From Marisa cornuarietis (Eukaryota > Mollusca > Gastropoda > Architaenioglossa > Ampullariidae): 64,000 nucleotides of DNA. A program made the translations under genes and the position numbers. Shown here in pieces: positions 36,501 to 49,100 of this stretch (its first letter is position 1; each line of letters opens with the position of its first letter). Under the pieces are notes generated by a model. That model had not been told where the DNA came from. It did no database searches and saw only the letters and a list, made by a program, of their open reading frames with translations. The DNA lies in contig SMMW01000576.1 in NCBI GenBank assembly GCA_004794655.1, forward strand, positions 310,001-374,000, given 5' to 3'.

Positions 36501-38420
36501 CAAGAGATTAGCATCAAGGTCATTGCCAAATAAGAACCCTAGCACGTGATGTCCGAACACTGCAGCCTGGTTGTCGTGCTGCCTGCTACATGTGACGTCC
36601 ACCTGTCACTGACGAAAATGTGTTTCGGGCATTGTTTTCTTGCTCAGATTGCAAAACTTTGTTATAAGAAATGACATGTGGTTTTTTTTCCCTTAGTAGA
36701 TATATACGTGGATGAATAAATTTTTGTAAGCAAATATGCATGGCTCCTGGGAAGCACCAACGACTAAAGGAAGCATGCATTCATTGTGGACCTCATCGTT
36801 GGTTGAAATAACTATAGTGAGTACTTGGATGATGTTTCTTACTTTGGTTCAGGGTAAGCTCAAACAAAAGAGTTGAATCTGTTTTTCACTTTGTTGAAGG
36901 TGGCTTCACAGGTTATCGTACAATTATTATCATTTTTCGTCAGATACTAGAGTCTGCACGGCAAGTCTTCAGTTCTCGGTTGCCTCCCCTGTTGTCATCA
37001 CGGTGGTCTTCAGTTGTCAGTGTCTGATCTGAAGAGTTGCTAAATAAGTGTTCGCATATTAACGCATTCGTCTGAATTTGATGCCTAGAACACTTGGAAC
37101 GCTGTTTAAAAAAAATACTGGTGAATAAATCAGGATCAGGAAGGAATATCCTTGAGAACAGTGCAGCCTTCAGATTTTCAGCACACTGAAGCAGACAGCA
37201 CTAGCGTTAAACGTACACCTAACCCGTTTTTCATTCTGATCCCTGTGACCAGTCTGAGAGAAAGAGTCCTCGATCCTCAGCAGCAGGCTGCAGTAGAAGG
37301 ACAGGAGCTTCTGCAGACAGGCGACCAAGATGTCGGTAGAAGTACTAAACCTAACTGGAGCAGTAACGTTGTCTAGCAGCACTTTCAGCATGCGCGCGCA
37401 TGTGCTCGATAAATTTTGTCAACTCCACTGTCCATACAGACATGCCTTCCTGAGAATCATCTAGAATATCGAAAAAAAAAAGAAAAAGAAAAGGAGCAAA
37501 CCGGTTGCTCCCAGAAAAGGAAGGGAAGTGGTGATGCGACAGGCCTGCCAAGTTGTGCCTAGTCCCAGGCTGTCACTGTTTTTTTTCCCGGCTCTTCCAT
37601 CTTTGGCGTCAGCCAAGACCGCAGCGTTTTTGATGCATGCCGCCTTGATTCTTGACATATGTATTTAAATAAAAGGGTTTGAATTATTTGATTATCGTTA
37701 TTCGACTAAGTGAGCTGCAGCATAAAATATGACACATCGCTCATAATTGTTGTTGTAAGGGGTAGTGTTGAAAGCACTTCTTATCTGTGCTATATAACAG
37801 TAGTGGTATTTTGATGACAACTCCAAAAGCAGTCTGTTGGTAGATATATCTTTTAATTAAACCTGATTTTCCATTGATGCAGCAATCAACAAACGACTGA
37901 GGTGAAGACTAAGAATAAAATTAATAGGTTAATTGTAACTTTGCATGGAATTTTACCCTGTTAATACTGTTCTTGGCCTATGTGGGACATGGCCTTTATA
38001 TTTCCTGTGCTATAAATAAGTGCAAAATTTCAACCAGTGTAAATATGACATTTGTTCAAGGACTGTCACCCCCTTATAGCAGGGGTGGGGAATGTCCGGC
38101 CCGAAGGCTGTATAAGGCCGGCAGAGCTATTTGATCTGCCCTGCCAAGTCAGTGAAACCACAGCTTGACCAGACAAAGCAGGCAAATATTTCAGTTAATT
38201 TTGTATGGCCCGCAAATGACCTTATGAACATACAAATGGCCGTCGGAGGAAAAAAAGGTTCCCCATTCTGCTTTATAGTAAAGGTTTATTGTGGTTAATT
38301 CTGTTTTTACTGTTAGCAACAGGATGTAAATGTCAAATGATATTTAATAATAATTTTGACTGTGGAAAACAGTTTGAAAGCATACAAGAAATCTTTTGAT
38401 ATTTGTATTCTCTTTTGTTA

Positions 38421-38451
<31 letters not shown>

Positions 38452-41400
38452 AGAGAGATTCAGTGCTCATTTGATCTCTGTAACATCTAGTGTACAGATT
38501 ACTTAGAAGTGATCATCAATATGCACATGCTGAGCAAATATCATTGTCTTTGGCTCAGTGGATGTCGATGCGCTTACGTAAGCTTATTAGTTAGATCATG
38601 AGATATCTGTACTGTCCTCTAGCACAGTTCTCCTTTTGACATTTACTGCTGCCTGTGACATTTCAGTCACCACCGTGTTACCTCATTACTGTGCATTCAG
38701 CCCATCCAATGGGTCTGAACTAAGTGAAATGTGGGCAGCAGTTGATTGTATTGCATCATTAGAATATGTAACAGAACATTTTGTCTTATTATAAGAACAG
38801 TTTGTTTCTTAAGAGTGAGTCACATGCATCCAAGATTGTGGGTTCAGGCAGACTAATGTGTTGCTTAAAGGTTGTCATGCTACTGGCCTTTGTCATGTTC
38901 TTTATTGCCCACAGGCATGAATAACGTGTCTGGGCTATTAATGTCAGCCAGCACGTGGTCTTCGGAATTTTTTTTAACATGCATTCGTTGGCCAGAAAAA
39001 TAAAATTGGTTCTGTTGAGGTATGGTTAGAGGTTTATTATTATTTCAAAAGAAATAAATCTGATCTTAAGAATGAAAAAGGAGTATGACTTGCATAGACA
39101 GCTAGTATTTTGCTGTTTAAATTAATGTGTTGTTTCTCTATTTGATGTTAATGGTGTGTGAAGACTTGCAAACAACCGTTTCAGTAATATTCTGTGTAGT
39201 AAAGAACCTAAATTGTGTCTACTCTATGTGTACATTGATATGGTAGAGGTTAGTCTTGAGTAGTTCATCTGTAGTACAGGTGCAAAATGATGGGCCAGAA
39301 TTGTAGGGCAAGGCATACATCTTTGGGTGAGAGGAAGCTGGCAGACGACAAAAGTCCATTTGTAGAGTGACCTGACTCGCATGTTCTCTTCCATTGCTGT
39401 ATTTCAGACCGAGTTCGGCAGCATCGGACCGACATCGCCCTTGCCGTCGCCTTTGTTGCGAAAATGCCGGGATGACCTACCTTTTAGCGTTCCTGCCTCG
39501 CTGAGACGGCTGCACCGGACTTTATCGGAGGATACAAAGCAACGCCGCCGTGAGAGCATGCCCTCTAGCCCCACCGTTGCCCAGCCTCCACACCCGCCCA
39601 TAAGTCACAGTGAGTTTGGGTGTCAAGCATCCTAGAATTCATGGGCATGATTTAAAAAAAAACTCACAAGTCAAAATAAATATGCCATGTTGACTGTAAT
39701 GATGTAAAGATCTTTTTTTTGTTTTGTTTTCAATCTCTTCAGACAGAGAAAAGCCATCAGAGAGACAGAGACTGTTGCTTTTGCTAAAAATGCTTGTTTG
39801 TGGAGCTGTCAGTTTTGTTTGTTTTTTATCATCACCGGCAGGAAGTGCCACGTGAACTTGGGCTTCAGGTATGTGCTTGCAGTAATTGCTAATGTGATCT
39901 CCAGGTGCTGGCGCTTTGATCTTGATCGAGCCAACTAACTTGCTGCGCATGCGAAGCTCCACGCTTGGACAGTCGGCGCCGTCACTGACCAACAGTCTTG
40001 TGAGTCATTTGAGAATTTTTAGGGCTGCAGACAAGAGCATTTCGTAGTATTGGAGCATTGCAGCCTTAGCTTCTGGTGGCAGACCTGTAATTTGAGTAGA
40101 TTTACTGGCAGTGGAGGACGACAGCATGGTTTAATACTTACGCTTCTTAGTGTACTGTTTGCTATTCGCTTGGGAGTGATGAGATGACGCTTGAGCGGAA
40201 AGGGAGGAAGAGACTGTATGTGCGTGCGTGAGAGAGTAAGCTGTGAGGGGGGGGGGGCGAGGAGGACCGCCACTTTTTTTTTTAAAGAAGAGGAGAGGGG
40301 CGGTTCCTTTGTGAACAGTTCAAATCTGCCTTACTCTTCAGGAAAGGGCACTCCGGTGGCGCAACGACTAGCGCCTGTCGCCAATCAGATACTTTAAAGA
40401 GAGAAGGACTAGCAGCTCAAGCACGGGAACAGATAACTTGCGTCGCGCATGCGCTGGACTGTCATTGCTTCGTTTTTTCCGGTTTCACTTTACACAGTGT
40501 GTCGCAGAGATACTATCGTAATTATTTTGAGATGTGTGTGAAGATAATAAGTGATCTATTATAATATGCAGTGTGTTGTAATATGTTAAATAATTTGATA
40601 AGATAAGCTAACACAATGGACTATGTGAATGTGTTCAAAACATGTTAAAAAATCAATAAATAAGGATTTATATGTGTTACAGAATAAATGGAGTTTAAGG
40701 TACGTTCCTTTAGAGCCTTCTGAATTAATGCTGAATTAAATTCATTAAGAAACGATAAACTCGCTATAAACCGCTTTCTGTAACCACTCAGAAAGACAAT
40801 AAGGTAGAGAGCGCGAGCTTACTGACATAATAAATCCATCTTCTTGACGTTAAAATCAATACATATACTATGATACAATGCTCTGTTTGAGCAAATATAT
40901 TTTACATTATGATTCATATATTAAAAAAAATATATCAAAGCATACTTTCTAAGAGGATTTCTTCAATATGAAAGCATTCCATCATATAGTCGCGAATACA
41001 CCACAAAGAGACCGGACGCTGCCTGTCAATGGGTTAAGCTTGTATACAGCTGGACGGGAGTTGAGCCAACACTGGTCCACTATGTGTGCGCTAAGATGGC
41101 TGTCCTTTCCTTCACTGTCTCTGCGCCAATACAGTGAGGGTTGGGTGTCCTAGGTTCAGCTCTCGTCTCGGGCACGCTGTTCTTTCCCTGCATGTGGCAT
41201 CTGTTTATAGAGCTGGTTATCTTGCCGTGATATAGCCTTTGTTGCTGGCTCCGCGTAAAACCTAATTCTCCCCGGCCCTTTCAGCCGTCCGAAGCTTCAA
41301 TCTTGTGTATCAGCAGGCATGCACACATTTCAAAATTCAAACTCCCAGACAGCGCAGAGAGTTTATGTTGTGCTGCATATTGGGAGCTTTTGTTTTGTCT

Positions 41401-44400
41401 ATTTATTAAACATTTACGTGCTTTCTCTCTCACTCCTATTGCAACCAGACATGATGACGGCAGCAATGGTCAAGGTGCGCCAGAGGGGCCTATTCTGAGT
41501 CCCTGTGAGTAGGTCTCTCATCTGGTGACCAGTCCACTCCTTGATGCTGGTCAACCACCACTTTCTCTGTTTGCCTGGAACATGTCCTCCTTCCACACAT
41601 CCCTGAAGGACTGTCTTAGGAAGTATGTCACGCCGAGCAACGTGCCCCGACTAAGCCCGTTTTCGCCACTTGATGGTAGCGAGCAGAGGTTCCTAGGGAC
41701 TGACGAGGCCGGCAGCTGCATTCCGAAGAAATTCGTTTGTTTTGTTTCCTGTAGGTGATTTAGGAGAAGTCTACAGAAGTCGCTTCTGATCTGTTCTTAT
41801 AGGATCTGATTAAAGGAAGTGCTGATTAGTGGGGCAGAATTAAAGACCCAGTCCTCAGATAGATTAAAAATGCCACGTGTATTGATTTTTATTGCTTCTG
41901 TTTTCTTGCATAACCTTACACCAGCATGAAATCAATACCATACAAAGGTCACTTGCCCTTTTGTATCAGCAGGGAATGTATTTTGTCAAATATCTACCAG
42001 CCATTGTGCGTTACTACACCAGATGATGGCAACGGCTGTGGTCACTGAACAATAAAATGCTAATTTTTAATGCTTATTCACAAGTCATGTTCAAAAACAT
42101 TGAAAAACAAATGCATACATGCATATCTTTTATAAATCTACTTGAGATCACAATTTTTTTATGTTGTCAATTTGCTGTAATTTTTTTTTTTTAATGAGAA
42201 AACATTTCCATGCGTCCATGAGAAACAAGATGTCAGACATTGACATTCACTGGTGTCTGCAAAACAAAGGTCTATGATGTTACATTGCAAAAGTGAATAC
42301 ACCAAACAAATATGTATTGTCCTATTGGCTGTATCTGTGTTTCTGCATGGCATCATAAATTAGATATCTTCTATTGTCCAAACAATGGGTGGTTATTTAG
42401 ACTGACAGCATATTGTAATGAGTTAAACCATTATCTGAAAAAAAATCTGTACTAGAGCGTACTAAAGATTTAATATTTGTGGTTGAGTTTTATCATCATC
42501 AGCATGCTGCATTTATTCTTGCAACTGTTTTGGAAGCAATCCTTTCACATGCAGGGTGAACAACAGTTGTCTTTTTTTTAAGGAATGCAGTGCGAGCTGC
42601 ACAGGCAGTGTCAAGGCCATACAGATCAGTCTCCCAAAACTTTTTTTTAATTATTAAAACCCTTTTATTTGTTTTTGTAATTTTTTTTGTGCCTCACAGC
42701 GGACAAAGGTCTTCATTGCTAGAGGGCATGAAAATTAGGACTTCCTTCTGTTGATTATTTTATTTGGTATTTTTTTGTACTACCAACATTAAGCTTGCCA
42801 GAAATACATTAACAGATAAGTGCTGCATTTTATTTTTGTGATAAATTGTAGGAAGGTTTTGGTTGTTTGCCTTAGGCATAAAATGGAAGGCAATAGCTTT
42901 ATTTAGCATTTAATTTATAAATCAGATGAGTTTGATACAGTTACACAGAGCGTAAGAGAACTTCAGACCAAAGCATCAGTCAATAGATATTTGTGAATAT
43001 AAATGGATTTGCCTCGGTGTTCACAAGGTTGTATTGCTACTCTCATTCTTTCCTGTAGACTTTGATGGGGTATCCTTAATTTTTTTTTTTTTTTTGGAGT
43101 GAAGATGGTTCAAACACTGAGTTTAAATACTTGTTTTCCAAAAATAAGATTGTTGTGGTATGTTGTGATTACCTTGACATTGTAAATGCTGTGACTGTTT
43201 ATAAATGTGGGGATAAAAAAGCCTGGCATTATTGTTCTGTGTTTTTTTTTTTATTTTGCAGAAAGATCTATCAGTTTCTCGCCGTAACAGTCGCAATTAT
43301 GGGCGTAAAGCTGCAGTTGCCACAAATACGTCTCCTACTCTGACACATCGTTGTCCTTCTCCCCAAGTGTCTGGTGAGTTGCAACATGAACAGAAATTTA
43401 AGTTCACATGCTAATAATAAAAGATTTATCGAAGATACTTAAATCAAACCTGAAACGCTGGAATGTCAGGACCTGAGCATTTAATGCTGAACAACAACTA
43501 GCAGTTGTGAAAATTTGCTGTTGAAGATTTTTCTACAGTAACTACTGCATTCAAAAGCAGAATAAATTCTTTGAAGAGTTATATACCTTGAAATTTATTT
43601 CTTACATGGCAACAATCAAGTTAATTCAGTAAACTCTATCTGAAGGGAAATAAGATGGCATTGGTTATAGTAAGTTGCATAGAGTAAGAAAAATGCATTC
43701 TACAGATTGCCATTTATTTCAAAAGTTTCAAGCTGCAGATGTTTGAGGGTAAAAATGAGTGAGGGTACATTCTTTCAGCTGTCATGACTTACCATGAATA
43801 GCTTAAGAAAATAAGATCTTTTGTACACTTCTTTACAGTCCATTGAAATTTTTAAAAAATATTTTTCAAATGCGAGATATGTAAACAGTGTAAATGCTTA
43901 TTTAAGCCCATTAAAATACAACAAATTTTACTGCTTTTGTTAACATATTTTACTCTATATACCAAATTTTTTAAAAGACAGATTTATTTACATTTAAGTA
44001 GCTACACTTCTCATAAAATTTGTAAAATTTCAGCCTTACAAATCATCCATCACAAATACAACTGATTTGATAATGTTGAAGTGTGAAAGAAAGGTCAAGT
44101 AGATAAAATAAAACTGTCACCATTATGCACAGACGAAAAATTTGAAAAACGCGTGTGGTTCTTAGGTCGTCTTTAGACATTTTTGCAACCCTTCTTTTAA
44201 TCTCTTTCGGTTTTGTAATTTTTATTTATTACCCAAAGGCAAGACAACATAGCTTTTGTTGTGTTTGTCTATTGTTGTCTCCCTTTGCACATTTTGCCAT
44301 ACAGATGAGAGAAAAAGAGATTATCAACATGTGTTTTTATGTGGCAACTTGCTGGTACAACATTCGTACTAATTGTGGGGTGCCTTATAAGGTTCCATTC

Positions 44401-46104
44401 AAGATTTCAGGATTTTGAAGGTTGGGGGGGGGGGGGACAAATACAGGTGGCGGTAAGTGATACTGTTGTCTGGTGTGGTTGTAAGACAAGGAGGAAAGCA
44501 GAAATGTTAAAACTTTGGGACAGATATGGCAGGACTGGTTCATTCATTGGTAAGGCAGCTTCCTAGACATCAGCAGCACCCTAGACAACTTAGTGGTTGT
44601 GTAAGGTCTTCAAGAAGTAGGGTGGTTATACCAGTCTCGTCTGGCTCATAAATAAAAAAAGCAGGAGAAATAAAATAGAATCAAATTTAAAAGAAGATGT
44701 AACGAATTTCACTGAAATGGATTATGAGGAGATATGGGATATGAGCCAAGAAAGTTGCATAGCCTGGGATAGTGGGGACACGCACTGCTTATTAATATAC
44801 GATTATTGGTTCAGTTTAAGATTTTTCTAATGTTATTGTTTAAGACTATATTTATTTTTTGAGGGTTTTCAACGAGGTCCAAAGAATTATCACTCTTCCA
44901 GTTTGGTAAAGCAGCCTTAACTACGTATTAAAAGATTTTTACATGTGAATGCTCATTTTCTGGCCAGTATTGCGTGGCCTTCAGGCATGTTGGAAATGTG
45001 TAGCTTGAACCATCCGTTTCCCACGACACTGAAAGGTCTGGTTCTCGCACTTCCTGCCCATAAAACAGTGCACAAGAGGGGACTTGTGCCACTGGCCACC
45101 ATATAATGTGGGTCGCGCTGGGACGGAATCAAGAGGAATTTGTAATTTGGTCGAAACAGACAAAGCAGTTTTCGCGAGCATACCGATGGCAGACGAGAAT
45201 CGGCTCACGAGGCACAGCGTAGCGAGAGGTTTGTTTAGAAAATTGACAGGAGTAATAAGACATTGGGTTATTATTCAGTTCAAACGGTGGCCTCTAGAAG
45301 ATAAGAGTGGTTGGATATAACGCTTGTAGATGCCTTTTTGTATTTTTTTTAAATTAAGAGTGTGGTTGATAGTTCTTCAAAGCCCTGTCGCCTCCATTTG
45401 CCAACCTGCCCTTCTACGTAAGTGTAGTTAAGGACACAGAGTGTGAACACGAGTAATCACAGTCTCGGAGGCTGTCGTTACAGAGGTTGATTATGACATC
45501 AACCCAGAATGTGCGCGAATTAAAGCTGCAGTAATTATCATAAAACTGCCATCAGACAGTGCAGCTGTTCGACGTGGTTATGCTGTGTGGCCTGTGGCAT
45601 TGGTGTGTTGGGGTTATTACCCTTTAAGCTTGAGGGGATCACAGTAGGGATCGATACATCGACTTGAGCGTGCAGCCTGCAATCTCTGCCCGATTTTTTT
45701 AATGTTTTTTGTTAATTTTTTTATGGATTTTAAACCCCTTCCTTTCTCCCTCTCTGTCGTCAGCTTTGGGTCTCTTGTCGCAGCTTCGTTAGGAGCACAT
45801 TGATGCCACAAGTTTTTGTCTTTAAAGGTCTCTCCAGAATACCGTTCAATTTCATGCTGCGAGGCTAGATCCGCTGTGAAGGCGCTGCTAAAAGAGGTTT
45901 CAGCATAAGCAGCTAGGTGCTAGCATGTGATCTAGGTACAGCCAGTTCCATTTTTAGTTACACCGAGCATAAAGGACAGAACACGAGGAAAGCAAACTAC
46001 TGCCTTTTAAACCTCGTTTTGACGAACTAAGAAATCGTACACGTGTGCATCAAAAATCATAACGTAGGACGTAAAAGAAAAGCATGTTGACGGTGTGTGT
46101 GTTG

Positions 46105-46140
<36 letters not shown>

Positions 46141-49100
46141 ATAGGAGAAAATCAAATTGTGGCGGGGAAAAAGGTTTCGCCTTGTTCAACATTTATCCGT
46201 TTGCAGCTTGTCGGAAGATTTTTAAGAAATGAACCACGCGCTGAGGCACTCAAGAGTTGGTGTTTTTATGACTAGTGGTGCCGTCGTGCCACCCCACCTC
46301 CTCAAACTCCTCCGTCGCGCTATTGCGCGCGTTCTTAAGATAGCATGTTGCTGTCGTCTAACAGGTTGTTGGGGCTGGTTGTGACGGAGGTTCTCTGTAA
46401 GAACGCTGCCGAGACGTGACGTCAGCCCATTGTCTTCTTCGAACTTGGCGACATGTAAATTGGCATCATCACTTTTTTTTTTTTTTGGTCATCATAGACA
46501 AGAGGTGGCATACTGCCAACCTGCAGCGAATAGGCATAAATGGGAGATGGATCCGAAGGAAGGGCTGATAAGAGCTCAGGGTTTAAAATTGTCCAAGACT
46601 TATTTGTTGCGGCAACTAATTTTCCACACACACAGAGACTGTATTCTTTCCACCTCCAACACACATCTCCCACCTAGTCTGACACATTGCTGGATCTTTT
46701 CTTGCGGAACTCGTCGTCTTAAGAAGCACCTATGATTTCGCAGAGGTACAGTAATAAACTTTGACAATTCCATCCCCCCCCCCACCTCTGCTGTCGTGTG
46801 AGGGAGGGAGGGGGGTTGGCAGGCGAGCAGGAGAAAGCAGGGACGGAAAAGTCGTTGTTCATACTGAGTTTGAAAGCCGTGTGGAGTACTGTTCAGTGAT
46901 ACCAGTATGTGTATCTAGGCAGGATAGTGAGAACTGTGCTGTCCTCAAAGAACAATGTTGCTAGGCTGGCACCATTGGTCTGCAGTGCGCAGCGTTCATC
47001 CCGGTGTCGGTAGCAGGACAGCATTCTGCGGACTAAAACGTAGTGCCTTATTCTCTCTCTCCCTCCCCGCCTTATTCCCCCGCTCATTCCCCGGAGCAGT
47101 CTGTGTATTGATTAAGCACGAAATGACTTCCTTTTGCTTGAACTGCGAGCATTAGCGAAGTGTAGCGGCGCGCCGGGCTCATGTCTCTCGCAACTTCTCG
47201 TGCATAGAGCGACTAAACGAGAGTAGTGCGTGCAGCGGTACCTTCGTTCTTTTGTGGGGGTGGGGTGTTGGTGAGTGAGTGAGTGGGAGTGGACCTCTGG
47301 CATCGTCATACTCTTGCTCAGAGTAGGGGGGAAGAGGTGGGGCGGATGTTGAGGTCATAAGAGTGAAAATGAGCGAGACACACTCGACCATGCCTCGTGC
47401 TTCCCTGATGTGTGATGCTGTCTCGCAGCGTCTTCTCGTTATCGCTGACACGAGCCGCTCGCGACTGTCGCTGGGCAACTGGTGCTGACTGCGCAAGCTG
47501 GTGTTGTCTGGAATCAGATCGGTTCCCAGACTTTTCGCGTGCGGTGGGTGGGGGTGGGGTGCGTGCGCGGTGGGGCAAGACGAGACTCCCCGCGCCAGTT
47601 ACCATAGTGCAAAATGTTTGCGACGTATTAAGTGTTTTCAAGGACTGCAGCTGAGCAAGCAAGTTATTCTTTCTTCTCTCTCTTTGATGACTCCTCGGTT
47701 CCACTGCTGCGCAGATAAGAGAGATTTGGAGCGAGCGCGAGGGTAACGTGCTAACAGACGCAGAACTTGTGCGTGAAGCATTGTGACGTGACGCAGGGTA
47801 AGGGTGGGGGATGGCCTTGCCCCCGCGGAACTAGGCCCGGGCTGTGCGTGAAGAGGGAGCTGGCTGCTGCACGACATGGGACGCGCCTTGTGGCAGTAGA
47901 GCACGCGCCCTGACACCCGAGCCTCGTGCATCGCATTGCGTTGGCAGGCTCTTTACTCGGCATCCCCGACGGCAGCAAGCAGCTTACCTGTAGCGGAGAC
48001 TCGATAACGTTTGTCACGAACGCAGATGCAGGTAGTCGTGATGGTGGAGATGCAGCTCGTCGGACAGGTTTTGTCGTGGTGTTGGAGTTGATGGCTGGTG
48101 GAGCGTGCCTGACGGTGCAGACTTCGCAGTTTTGGGAGGAGGATCGACTAACAACGCGTCTCGCGCCAGACACCTGGTCCACTGGAAACCCAGACCGGAG
48201 GCAACCACACGCCAAGAGGAAATGGCCTTGAAGTGACACTGCTTTGACGGGACGTTTCTAGCAACCTTCACCCTCCTCCGTCGTCGTTGGCTTTGCTCGA
48301 GACTTAGCTGCTGCTGCTGGTGGTGGTTGTGGTAGTAAAGGTGGTAAAGCGGCGTGGCCATGGACGACCACGGGTTTCGTTCTCTGCACCGCTCGCAGCC
48401 TGAACTGAGAGTGACGTCGGGCTCCTTCGATAGCCTGCACGTGCCTTTCTTCGAGGACTTCTGCAACCGCCAGCGCGGACGTTCGCGCAGACGACGTAGC
48501 AAGGGTCATGCTGCTCCAGGTAGGCATCGGAACATCTGCAGGTCCGCGTGAGCGAGGGTTCTTAGAGAACTTACAAGCCGGACTGTGTGTGTGCGTGTGA
48601 CGATAGGAAAACAATACGATAGTCACTTTTCCTTCCATCTTTTTCTTTTTTTTTTTTTTTTTTTTTTGGTCTTTAATATACCCAGATATTCAGACCAACT
48701 ATGGAAGGGTAGAGAGAGAGAGCGGTGAATGTTAAAACAAAAAATTGTCGGCTTGATAACAAGTTAGTCTTAATTAGTGAGATGGCGAGACGCGTTCTGT
48801 TGACTAGTTCATGAAAGAAAATCTTTAATTCCTCCACATTCTCAGTCTGGTTCAGGAGGATCAAAGTCGACCCCAGTTTTGCACATTACTGAGAACAGGC
48901 CTTCGGAATCTCGATTAGAGCACCTGGAAGTATATTAAGGATGGATAACAATCGCCTTAACGTTCTGTGGGAAGAAAAAGGCATAGACTTCTACTTAAAA
49001 TTATAAATGGCTTTTCCATGAATATCAAGATTTTATCACCACTAGTTTCTGCAGTTAGTCCTCATCACAGACGTAGACTAAACGAAAGACACATGCCCAC

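Noticed and set aside
37152..37376. Short ORF with a Gln-rich stretch ([15 protein letters not shown])
   Set aside because: No acceptor/donor pair in a phase compatible with MAST exons and no homology recalled.
41525..41758. ORF with [14 protein letters not shown] and [11 protein letters not shown] as an alternative MAST first exon
   Set aside because: Its usable donors end in phase 1 or 2, while the next core exon (43262) needs phase 0; no frame-compatible splice of good quality.
43262..43373. Direct splice from 39609 to 43262
   Set aside because: It would shift frame (phase 1 into phase 0) and reach a stop. The exon at 39905-39999, with its diagnostic LGQSAPSLT motif, resolves this.
47751..48502. 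Two 162-aa minus-strand ORFs in the CpG-rich tract
   Set aside because: GC-rich DNA has few stops; composition is Arg/Ser/Pro-biased without motifs, and the second ORF is antisense to the first exon at 48360.
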